From: Cheiracanthium punctorium | Lineage: Eukaryota > Arthropoda > Arachnida > Araneae > Cheiracanthiidae | DNA length: 64,000 nt | Direction: 5' to 3' | Assembly (NCBI GenBank): GCA_038373885.1 | Contig: JAWZYV010013175.1 | Location: 1,240,001 to 1,304,000 of the forward strand | In this document: piece after piece, positions 23,501-35,500 of the stretch | Layout: the number at the start of each line of letters is the position of its first letter | Position numbering within the stretch: the stretch's first letter is position 1 | Program-made: the position numbers and the translations under genes | Notes under the pieces: generated by a model | What the model saw: only the letters and a program-made list of their open reading frames with translations | Databases searched by the model: none | Told to the model about the DNA's origin: nothing

Positions 23501-26500
23501 ATGCGCTGAGCATTTTGCATCTGGAAAGAATGCGCGTTGTCATTCTAAAATTTCAAGTTATCACCCTGTATATGTTCTGTCGACGTAATACACCACCAGA
23601 CTGTTTGAAGCTTAGTTTGGCGTTAGATACGAATGCGCCATGAATACGGGCTTAGACAGTGCCCTTAATCCAGCAAGCCAAATCTTTCATCAATATTGTG
23701 AATTGTTATAAATAGACCTACGGTGCTTTGCTGAGCGATATTTCGGAAATAGATTAAATTTCCAATTAACCTTGTCAAAAATCGGAATTTCCTGCTGAAA
23801 GTTGAGACAAAATTAAGTCTAATTTCTTTCGATTTAAAAATATTCCGGATTACACATAATGTTCCCTTGTCTAAGTGGCACTTAACTTTTATCTCATCGT
23901 GGTGGGAGAAAACCCTAATTTTTTAATGAATAACCAGAAACCTCATTGAAATATATTAAAGCTCGAAGCCAAAATTAAGACCAAAATCGATACATGCATG
24001 CGCGATACTCGGACCATCTGTACCAAATTTTTAGAGAATTTGACCTAGTGGAGTAATCGGTTAAGGGGGTCAGGTACGCAAAATTCGTTCAAAAAATCGA
24101 TTATTTTTTCATTGCATTAAATACTTTAAAATTTTATCTTTAACAATATATACCACTTGATTATCTGAAAAATAGAAGTATTAGAAATTTTTATATTTCC
24201 CCAAGGCACTTCATAGTTTATACGCTATCTAAAAATCTTCAAAGCGGATTTTCTCAAAACTATTGATTTTACAGATTCGTGTTCCTTTTTCTCAATATCT
24301 ATTAAACTTATGAACTCAATTTTTTCATGAAAGATATATCATATTATATTACATACTTTAACAGGGCAGTTTGTTAATATATTGAGAATTATTCATTTTA
24401 GGCAGCAACGTTCTATCAAAAATGCAAATTTAAAAGTGATTTTCAGTAAAAAATTAATGATATTTTTAAATTTTTATTTAGACAAAAACTGACCCGTTAA
24501 AGTATGTAAAATATGTTATTCTAACTGCTGTTAAAATTTTGTACCTTTATCTTTCACCATTTCTGAGAAAAAGGTACATAAAGTTGATGAATTTAACATG
24601 GCGGAGATAGGGCTTATCCTGTCCCAAGGCACCCGTACAATAATCAAGAGTATCGTCAAAAGAGATCCACGAGTGGGACAACAACTTCCAACTCAAAGAT
24701 CACTGGTTTAAAAGAGACAGGAGTTCTTTTTAACCGTTCTTTGCTAGTCAAGAAAGAACTAAAATAAAAATATTATTTTCTTTTGGAAAAAATCCATTTC
24801 TTTCTTTTATTTATTTATGTATTTTCAAATAATTTTTTTAAAGTGACTCAAACTAAGTACAAAATTCTTATATATCCACTTCCTTCTTTTATTTGCTTAT
24901 ACATATATTTTCAAATAAAGAAATGTTTGATAAACTGGAAGCATAGTTAAAATCTCTATCAAAAATTATTTATTCTTAAAATACAGTACTTGAAATTCAG
25001 CCTATATTGAAAGTGTGAGTACAACTCCGTAAAGACAATCCCAAGCCTAGATACTAAAAGAAAAACTGTTTTCCATATCGCTTTCACTAATCAATATTCT
25101 ATGAAAGTTCCCCATATTTAAGTAATATTCTGCTGTCTCTCACTTTTTTTTAACTATCACTTTTTTGCTGTCAAATTTTGACGGGTTTCATCTGGTAGAA
25201 ATCTACTTTCAAAATGTTCCTTTTACAGAAATCTACTTAATTGAACATTACGGTCAAAGAATATATCTTTCATCCTTACGCCATGGTAGATTTTCTACTA
25301 TAACCATATAGACAGTTCAGAAGCAAAGTCGAAAACCGAAACTTTTGTAAAGTACATAAAATCATTATTCATTCTCAAATTTTGGCTGTAATAACGCAAT
25401 ATTTTACTAAAAACAAATGTTCTGGTGCACAAAAATGTAAGCTGAATGAAAAATCCAGCTAAAAATACACTCGCTACTCCCTTAAGTAAATAGCACTTGA
25501 AATTCATAGTCTTAGGAGAATTTTTCTGGCCGAGGACCAATCAGATTATTCGGTATTGCGTGTCACCACTCTAGTGTATTAAGGCATGGAAACTCATACA
25601 TTACATTCTATTTGTAGGCACTCTTTCCACGTAGTATGAATTACCATGAAACTGATTATAACTGTTTGTTTAAAACTGGAAAACTTTAACTAGTAGCTTT
25701 GTAAATAATGAGTACAGTATTTGATCTTTGGATTGCAGCATGCTCGAGGTATGCAAACTATGTACCTGGTAGTTATAGTTAAAGATATCTTGAGTTAGAG
25801 CTCGTTTTGGTAGATGCATTTTGTTGAAATTTCGTAAATGTATGGATACAGAAAAATGCAAGATCTTTCGGACTATTTCGCAGCTTTAAAATATCGAATT
25901 TACAATACTCGGCGCATGAATCGCCCATCTAAAAAATTTCACAATGCATTGGGCTAAAGTACATTTTAGCCATTTGCTGTTTCAACATCGGCTTTTAGGA
26001 TGACACCCAAAATGTGTAGCAACCCTAAATTAAATAAATATAATGACAAATGCTGTTAAAACAAAAAAATAAGATTTTTATTGAAATGAGTCCAGAAATT
26101 TAGTAAACACTGCACTGAGTATAAAGAAAAGTTAAGGTATGGGGCGGCGAAGCTGACCGCCTTGGTGGCTAGTATAAAGTATTTCCCAAGTTCAACGATA
26201 TACATCAGAGGATTCCAACTAGCGTCCCTCGATGTCTTTTTTTTTTTTTTTTTTTGGCCCGCGAAGCTTTCTGGGAAAAGAAATTACAACATCAAATTAG
26301 ATGCTCTTACTTCAGGAAAAGAAGTTTGGGGGAAAATCCATCTCAGTTTCAAACACAGTTAATTTGCGAATAAATTTGATTTTCTTCAGTTTCCATGTAG
26401 TTTTGTGTTCTATTACACGCCTCCCCTCGCTTTTCACGCCCGTAACCTTGCTTAACTCAAGGATAGGAGCCGCCCCTCAAATTCTTCTTTACTCCGCATC

Positions 26501-29500
26501 TCCCGAGACTCTCAACAGCAGAACTTGATGTAAACATCCCTTCTTTAAGAGTAGCAGCCGGCAGACCCAATTCTCACTGAACATTTTGTGTGCTTTTACG
26601 TTAATTTCCCTCGTTTAGTAATTTGAAAGTTTTGATTTAAATTTTAACCATTTCGTCGTTTCATATTGTATGATGGTTAGCACACCACTCTCGGTTTCGG
26701 CTCGAGTTCGACTCCGACTTGGGCTTGGTTGTTAATCGTAATTTAATATTTGTTTTTGTTAATTTCATAGAAGTTGTCCACTTCTGTTAAGTTGAACATT
26801 GGTGCAACAGTTAAATTAAACATTGCAGCATTAAGTTAAACATTAGCGCAACAGCCCCTATGGGGCCAAGGCCTGCGTTGACCAACCACTACTTCGCGAC
26901 CATGGGCTGTGGGGTGCGGAAGCATATCCCTCGGCCTAGTAGTCAACCTGAGGCGAAGCCCCCAGTGTTTAACTTCCAAACAGGCTTTGTGCTCATTTTA
27001 TCGACCTATTTAAGAAATGAAAGGCTGAGTCGACCTTGCTGAGAATCAAACCCCGGACCTTTGGCATGGCAGCACAATGCGTTAACCGTCACAGCACTGT
27101 ACTTCCTGACCAATTCTGAGTCTGTGTCTTAAATTTCCCGAACCTCTAAAATATCTTGAGTAAGAACGTGATTATGTTACGGCTCGCTACTCGACAAGTG
27201 TATTCGGTTGTGGCCCTCGAACATTTGAAAGTTGGAAACCCCTGATATACATTCACCACAAAGACTTCTACATAGGTCCAAAGTCGATATATCACCGACC
27301 TAATGATCATTCTTCCCACTTTTCAATAAAAAATCAAGATTAAAATTTCCGTTTAGACGTTTGCAAAATGGACTGTTTGTAAGCTATAAGATAATCATTA
27401 CCAGATGCTATTCTTTAAGCCAATAAGTAATTTCTTACTGCACTGTCCACATATAAAGTAGGTAATTTCTTGTACAATTAAAATGCAGTTAATGGTATAT
27501 CAGTCTATTTAACATTATTGATGTTAATAACATCAATAATCCTCTTTAATAATAGCGTAGTATGCTAATGAGATGTATGTGTGTGTGTTCGCTATAGGTA
27601 GCCAGAGAGCTTGTCGGATCCGGGTTAAATTTGGCACAGAGGCTAAATAGGTAAAAAAAAAGCCAGTGCCGTAAAAAAAAATTTTGAAATTCGAATTATT
27701 TAGAAGATATTAATTAAAAACAGAAGAAATGAGCATCTAGCTTACCATATTTGGCGACCTTGCTCCAGAAAAAAACGATTTATGCTTTCGTAACAAAGCA
27801 GGAAAGCTCTTAAAAGTATGTTGGATTCGAAAAAACATGAAGTTCGAATTACGCCAAGTTTCACGAGAAATAAATACGTGTGTTAACATAAAGTTAACTA
27901 TTTTCAAATACCAAGATCGTTTGGATACCAGGAGTTCAATATTAAAGATGACGCTTTTTTTTTAACCAGTCATATCTTTGGCAACGTTCTGTGAATATAT
28001 GGCAACCCTTGTGAAATCCGCCATTTTATCCCTTATGCTATGATTGAACTAGATTTGATTGCCACTGAAAGAACATTCCAGCGTTTTCGTTAATAAAAAT
28101 TTAAAAAAAAAAAAAAACATTTTAGATTTCAAATGATTTATTTTACCCTTGGGAGGTATGATTGTAAGGTATGATTGAACTAAGGTATGATTGCGTCTGG
28201 AAGAAGATTTTACCGTATTGATTTAGATTTTACTACATTCGTATTAGGTATGTAAAACTTTGTCCTAAAATCTAAAAAAAATTTAATAAATAAAAAGAAA
28301 TATACCAAAAATAGCGAAATGCAATCGGAAAGTAATTTTATTTTGCAGCATGCATATGTTACGTAATGTTACGGTTGTAGCATGGTTAAATACAAAATTT
28401 AATGAGTAATGGGAATTTTTTAATGCATCATATTTCAAAAGTGATTTTGCAACATTCAAAATGAAGAACATTTTCAGCTGAGTGAGTTAGGTTAAAGAAA
28501 TTAAATTCATAAACCTAAGCAACTGACTAAAATGCCACTTATTAATTCTAAACTCAAGGCCTCCTGCAGACGATAATTCTGATAACACGGAAGAACCAAT
28601 GCTAGAATAAGCTCGACTTTCAGTAGTCTTAAGAGGCATAGTGACGTCAGCTCAATGTATTCACAGTCGAATCGATTGCCAATGTTAAAAAGATGTTCTT
28701 TTTCTTTTTTAAATAAAAGAAATTTTACTATAATTATTTTAATTACTATATAGTTGCACTGATCCCTGAGTTCAAGATAAAACTTTTTCCGCCATTACTG
28801 CAAAACATTGCAATGTCAAGGACAAAAAGCCTAATAATTTCTACACCGTTTGTACAATCCGCTTGAAAATTTTCATAATTTTGTATAAAAATATAGAAAA
28901 CAATCTGTGCCACTTTAAAAATCTGAAAATCCACCCGTTCACTCATTTTAAAACGATTTTTCGCTATTTTCGGCAACATTTCATTTCCGAGAGTCAAAAA
29001 AGTTAATCATTTGCGTAATAAAATAAGCTATTGCAAATGACAATGACTTCATTTTGACGTCATACTTAACAGCTTTTTCCACATTTATAAGTTTATTTAT
29101 TTATTTCATCTTATAAATAAAAATTATATTCTGTTTGTTTGTTTGTTTGTTTGTGGATTTGATTCGTATACAAATCCACAAAAATGGACCTATCGGCCTG
29201 AGATCTAGCACAGATATGTAAAATAATATAGAATAAATCGTAGTCCACTTTAAAACTTTGAAAGTCCACCCGTTCCCGGAATTTAAGAGATTTTTTATGC
29301 TCTCCACGCAAAAAGCTTTCCGTAATTGTAACCCCTGTAGTGAAAAAAGTGTGAAATAAGGATCGTGGTTGCCATGTGTGGCGATTTTGCCGAATAAACT
29401 GTTTTAAATTCTCAAAGTAAAAATAAAAGAATAATAATGATTTTTTTTTAATTATAATATCGTGTGCATGGGAAATCGGAGCAGGAATGAAATGTTTTAA

Positions 29501-32500
29501 ACGCAAAACAATAAGAATTGAAGATTTCCGAGGCTAATAGGTAAATTTTTTTAGTTTGACGAAAAAACAAAATGGCTCAAATGCCGATTTTGAGAAAGTG
29601 AGTTCTAGCGGTTTGCACAGATTTCGGCTTGGCGCAATTTATTGAGAGCTTAAGGAAATAGATTTTTGAAAACAAGTGCAAAGGTTTTATTAGAATACAG
29701 CGTTAAATTTTAATGATCCGTGAAGAAATTATGCAGTTGTTAAGGGATTTCAAGCGATCTATCTCCAGAATTCTCGCCAAATGAGTACATTGATTTAAGT
29801 TGGGGGAATTCCGCCAAATTTCAGAAAATGTAAATCTTCTCATTTAGTACATCGGAGTAACGATGAATAAAACACGTTATAGGTAATAATTTTAAAAAAT
29901 TCGGCTGTATTAAGGGATTCCACTTTTCAAATAAAGGCTTGCTTTACTTTTTCGCGGTCGAACCATTTCCCATATTGATTGCTGCTAAGTCAATGCTTCG
30001 AATGATTCCCTGAAAAAACTCTTGCAAAATGGCGTATGTTGGCACTTTGGCGATGCTTAGATTTGAAACTGGATTTTATTTGAGACTGGGATATATAATG
30101 ACACTGGTTATAGATAAAAATGAATGTTGGTATGTGTGTATGAGGTTGAAAAACTCCGGCACCGTTGAGCACCGTTGCACCATGAAATTTGGTTCACCTA
30201 AGTCTTTTATCATGGAGAAGCTTTTTATGCTATCCGTTTTCCTCTAACTTGCCACCAGGTGGCGCAGCAGAACGTCAAATTCTATTCCGTTTAGCCGTTT
30301 ACTATGCGAATATCGTCCAACCGATTTCGATGAAATTTGGTACACGCGGATATTAGAACACGGAGAATATTTTTTAGTATCCATTTTGCTGTAACTTGCC
30401 GCTAAATGGCGCTGCAACGCATCAACTTCTATACCGTTCGACCGGTCGGCATAAAATTTCTTATACTTACACATTTCAGCACGAAGAATATATTCTAACT
30501 GTGTTCCTTTTGATGTTACTCACCACTAGATGGCACTGAAATGCATTATTTTTTTAACTCGCCACTAGATGACGCTTCAGCAGGCCAAATTCTTGACCAT
30601 TCAAACGGTCACTATGAAAATCAGTATACTCGTACATAGCTATTTGAACAATGAGAATATTTTGGCGTTATCCATTTTGCTATAACTCGCCACTTGACGG
30701 CACTGTAGCAAATCATTACTTTAATTAACCACTAGATCGCGCTGCAGTGTATCACTTCTTGACTCTGCAACTGATCGCTATGAAAATAGGTATACAAAGA
30801 TATTTGAACACGGGGAAGAGTTTCGCGTTAGATGTCGCGTCAACACATGAACTTCAGGGCTGTCCAGCCAATTGTCCTGAAATTTCGTATTCATCGATAT
30901 CTGAATGCGAAGAATATTTTCGCCGTATCCGTTTTGCTAAAACTCGCCACTAGATTGCGCTACGCCGCATAGCCTTCTGCGCCGTACAAACGATTGCCTT
31001 GAAATTCGGTATGCATGGTTATTGAACACAATATAATGCGATATCCATTTTGCTATATCTCTTTATTACAATAAATAGTAATCACCACAAATCGTAATAT
31101 CAAAAAGTTCATTCATTCCCGTGCGAAGAACGGGTACTTCAGCTAGTGTAAAATAAACTAGAAAAAAGGGAACATTTTAGACAAATATTTTAAATCACTC
31201 GATTTAGTAAATGCCATTTTTTTTTCAATAACGAAACCAAATCAAAATATTTTTATACATAGATTGCTTTTTATAGTTCAAGCAGGGAATTCAGGCAGTC
31301 AGTTCAAACTGAAAACAGATATATTTTGTGTCATATTGTTGCAAATTATTTTTTATAGCATAAAAAAAAGTGAAATGTTGCTGTAGAGAAATAAAATGCT
31401 AAAGTAAGCGTGAATGTGTTTTTTATGTTACCTAACACAAATAAAATGCACATTCATTTACTGAAGGTATACGATGTGTAATGCTAATTTTTGCCACGCA
31501 TTTTTATTTTAAAATAATCACAGATTTTGAAACTCATGCCACCAGCGCAAGTATTGCATGTTTAAGTTTAACCGCTCTTTACTTCCCTTTAAATAACGAT
31601 TATGTGGAATTTTTGTCTTTCAGAAATTTCCTACGAAGGTGAAGAACTTACGATACCAAAAGTTAGTCGCCTTCACATGGGAACGTACATGTGCACAGCG
31701 AGTAACAATATCCCTCCATCAGTTACGAGGAGGATACAACTTTACGTACATTGTAAGTAACTTGAAGTGTTTTCAAAGTATTAAAGGCAAACAGTGATTC
31801 TCTATAATATTTATTTGAGTCGTGCCTGCGTTTATATGTGTAGTCAAAGCAAGAATCTATGTGCAAGGTGTATTTATTTACCCTCTGAGCTGCTAAGGCG
31901 TAAAATGCCGTTCACTGAATAATTCTGTAAAGATTAGATTCTACTAGTTTTCACTTAAGAAAAGTTCTACTGTAGTGCTCTAACGATGGTAAATATTGTT
32001 AAAGGATCAAATATTGAAATAAATATACAAGCTAAAACAAAAATTGAGTTTAGTTTCATTTTTATATCGATAAGTTTGTTTTAAACTTTAATGCAAAGTT
32101 TATTAACTCGTTTAATTTACGATTCCTCGAAATTAATAAAACTTAAAGTAAATTTGTTTGTAAAAGGTTGTTTATTTATCAAGAATTCTTTACTTCAACT
32201 TGTTTTGACTCTTTCAATGGCTAAGACGTAAAATTCATTGACCTCTAGTTTTCACTGCTATATATCTACACTTTTATGCGTCTAAAATACATACTTATCG
32301 TGAATTGCTTTTCCTTTTTTTAATTTTAATAATAGTATTTACTACTTTCTCTTAATTACTGTACGTTTTACCCAAACGCATTACTTTTAAAATGTTAGAA
32401 TCATCTGAAGTCAGTGACATTTCGTCAACAATTTTCCGAGATGACCTATCATCTATTTATTTATTTATTTATTTTTATTCTTAGCTTAATGTAACCTATT

Positions 32501-35500
32501 CGCTGCCATCGTGTCCCCCAAGAACTGTGTCTATTTCAGTGTCAGCGTTCATTTCTATCAGGGGTCCTTAAACGCTGCGTTGAGGGGTGGGGTGGGGGAA
32601 CGTGAGTGATCTAGATCCTCTGAGTATTTACAGCAATGTCGGTGAAACAACATGAAATGTATACTCTGCAAAGACCCCTCATCTTACATACTTACGTGGT
32701 TGCCTGAATTAGTGAAATGAAATCTACTTTGCATTTTTTCTATTTTTCAAGGTTCCAAAATAGAAGGTTAATAGGGAGAACACTCAATTGAAACTGGTGA
32801 GAGGTAAAATCAGTCAAAAACTTTGTTAAATAACATACAAAAAGGTACTTATCAAGATGATATTTTCGGCTTATACCAATGATCGACTCATCTACAGCCG
32901 TAGAAAAGTTCTGCCGTCCACTCAAACAGAAAGATTGTTCTTAAAACGGCTTTAAATTATTTTTAATCTCACGGAAACATAAAATGCTTCTAGAAAATCA
33001 GGGGAGGTTTGTTCAATGAATTCAGTACATTAAAATCACTCAATATAAATCACAATTTTATATCATTTCTTTTTGTTCAAAACCGCATTAAAATAGAATG
33101 CGGCTGAATTGTTTATGTTCCTCAGGACTTGTTACTCGAGTGGTTGCTAACTTCGTCGAAACGCTCTAGTAACTCACCTCATTAATTTTTCTGTGTTGTT
33201 TCTTTGCTTAGAAACATTTTGCATTGTCAGTTTATGCCTATTCCTTCCTCTTCTTGAATTGACTTTTTGTTTGTATCTTTAGTTCCTCCTATGCTCTGGG
33301 TGCCGAACCAGTTGATTGGGGGCTCTGTAGGCCAGAGCGTCACCTTGGAATGCCTTGTGGAGGCTTTTCCGAAATCCCTCAATTACTGGACGAGGAAAGA
33401 CGGGCAGCTAATAATATCGAACGATAAGCAAGCGGTCACGGTACAAGAGAACACCTACAAGATGCACATGAAGCTGACGATATTGACGCTTACCAAAGAG
33501 GACTTCGGCTCTTACATGTGCTTAGCTAGGAATTCTCTGGGGCCTACGGAAGGTCTTATTCGGGTTTACGGTGAGAGCCTTTTATTATTAACATTTCTTT
33601 TATTTTAACCCTTTGAGACGCAACCCTTTCCCAATGATGAAAAAAGGGCAGTCGTTGCCATGGCTCGACTTAAATACCAGCAAGATGGCGGACGATCGTC
33701 CGCCATCTTGCTAGTAGTTAAGTCGAGCGATGGCAACGGATGGCCTTTTTTCAGCATTGGGCAATCTATCTAGCTGTTCTCGCATTCTTCCACTTTTCAG
33801 CAGATGTCAGTGCTGTTAAAAATAATCGTGACAATTTTTTTACATGAAATGACGTGCTAAAAAGTAAAGGATTCTCGTGGAGCTATGTCACCCGCAACTA
33901 TTTTTATAGAAATCAAATCTATTCTTCGTGACTGGAAACAGTCAAAACGTCAGAGTTTGGTGTTCCCAGAGCGGGAACACTGTGCGTTAAAAGGTTAATA
34001 GATTCGCTTTTACGTTTGTGAAATGTGCATTCTAGGAATATTAACAGAGTTCCTGTTCAAGAGTTCTGCAACATGAAAACGTGAGATTAAATGTATCAAC
34101 CGAAGTGCAAGTGTTGTTTGCAATATCAAAAGTTCATCTTGGATAAATAATCGTTAGATGGTGAACTATTATTACTACATTGTGAGTCAGATTAAATTTT
34201 AAAACCTTGTCTAAACTTCTTGAATTCGGCTGACGAATTCAGAAGAGACTGGTTGAGAGCTTATATTTGAAGCCAGAACCTAAACTGGAGCTGTAATTAG
34301 AGACTCATATTTTTATTCATAACAGAGGTAAACAAATCTAACTTTTAATTTCTCGATTCCTTTAATCTGCAGTGCTTTTAAGTTTTTAAACTTTTAAATT
34401 GAATTTTCGATTTGAATTTTTTTTTTAATTGAACATTTCTTCAAACATCAATTCCAGCCAATTGCCAGAATCATCCACTACTATTTTTATTAGTTTTTCC
34501 TTTGATTGAAAGACGGTTTTTAACTAGTAAACAGCTTGATTTTATATCTGAAGCTCTATTTTTCATGTTCGAAAATTATAGTAGAAATGTGGCTAATATA
34601 GTACATTTACTGAAGGTAATTCCAATGCCATGCAAAATTCATCAAAATTGTACAGTTCATCCCTTTATGCATTAAACCTCATTCAAGCATTCAAGTCGTA
34701 TAATGTTGAAAAGTATTAGGTTGTAACGAAAGTTTTCCGCCACTCCAAGTATTGCCTACACAAGCAGTTCGCGTTGGTGTCTTTGCCAATATTTTGTAAA
34801 ACGATTTTTGTTATTTGAAAGAAAAGACTTGTTTTAGAGCACTGTGTTATGAAATCCGTAAAACAATATCGTTATGATTAAGTATAAGGTTTCTGAAATG
34901 GAACTACCACGCTACCAGATTGATCCATCATTTACTCTCAGTTCTGTCGCAAAAGGTCAGCTACAGAATGACACTGAATCATGTGTACAGCTTAAGGTAC
35001 TACTGTTGTATCATATGACACTGTGAAGATTTCAAAAACGAGGTCAAGTCAAAAACGAGGACTAGGATATTAGAGAAGCAGAGCGCTCTGACCGGACTAC
35101 TGATGCTGATGTGGCCCGCCTACGAGAATTTGTGGAAGAAGATAAAATATTCATCCACGAGAGCTAGCTAAAAGAGTTAGACTTTAGTGTCATGTCCATT
35201 AGTCGCGCTAAGCATCGAATAAACTTGACATATAAGGTCAATGTTACGGTCAGCTGGGTACTGCGTGAGCTGACTCAAGCAAATCTGGCGGAAAACTTTC
35301 ATTACAACCTGATATATTTGATTTCAAGAGCTAATCAAAGCTATCAAAAAATACTTAACTTCCCTGTTAATAGATTAACGAATGTTTAATAAATTAAATT
35401 TTAACAATCATTAACAAATTTTAAGTTTTCGACGTTTTTTCCAAACTAAAGCATTGAAAATCTTGCACGACTGGAAAGTTAGCGTGTATTTTCCGATGTG

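Larger units (their letters stand above)
27540..31146 (+). mobile_element. putative non-autonomous Helitron
   Basis: The 3' end carries a hairpin (CCCGTGC, GAA, GAACGGG at 31118-31134, one mismatch), eight bases, then CTAG at 31143-31146 followed by T, which is the Helitron 3' signature. The proposed 5' end is TCCTCTTTAATAATAGCG at 27540 preceded by A, so insertion would be between A and T. Beyond it lies GTTCGCTATAGG and a GGGTTAAATTTGGCACAGAG block of the kind found at arthropod Helitron left ends. No Rep/helicase frame is present. Internal repeats include two copies of a GAACGGGTGGA-containing unit (minus strand, near 28940 and 29270) and the array at 30230-31060. The 5' boundary is the weaker call. 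Confidence 0.5.
22657..31623 (+). other. intron 3, about 9 kb, rich in mobile elements
   Basis: The largest intron. In order it holds a double inverted repeat (22946-23012), a TA-flanked palindromic MITE (23086-23568), an imperfect foldback (24281-24577), SINE-like tRNA heads (26668-27105) and a putative Helitron (27540-31146). The remainder, including 24640-26130, is AT-rich with no gene seen. Confidence 0.6.

Noticed and set aside
23024..23588. Cluster of overlapping + frames
   Set aside because: All fall inside the palindromic MITE and reflect its inverted arms.
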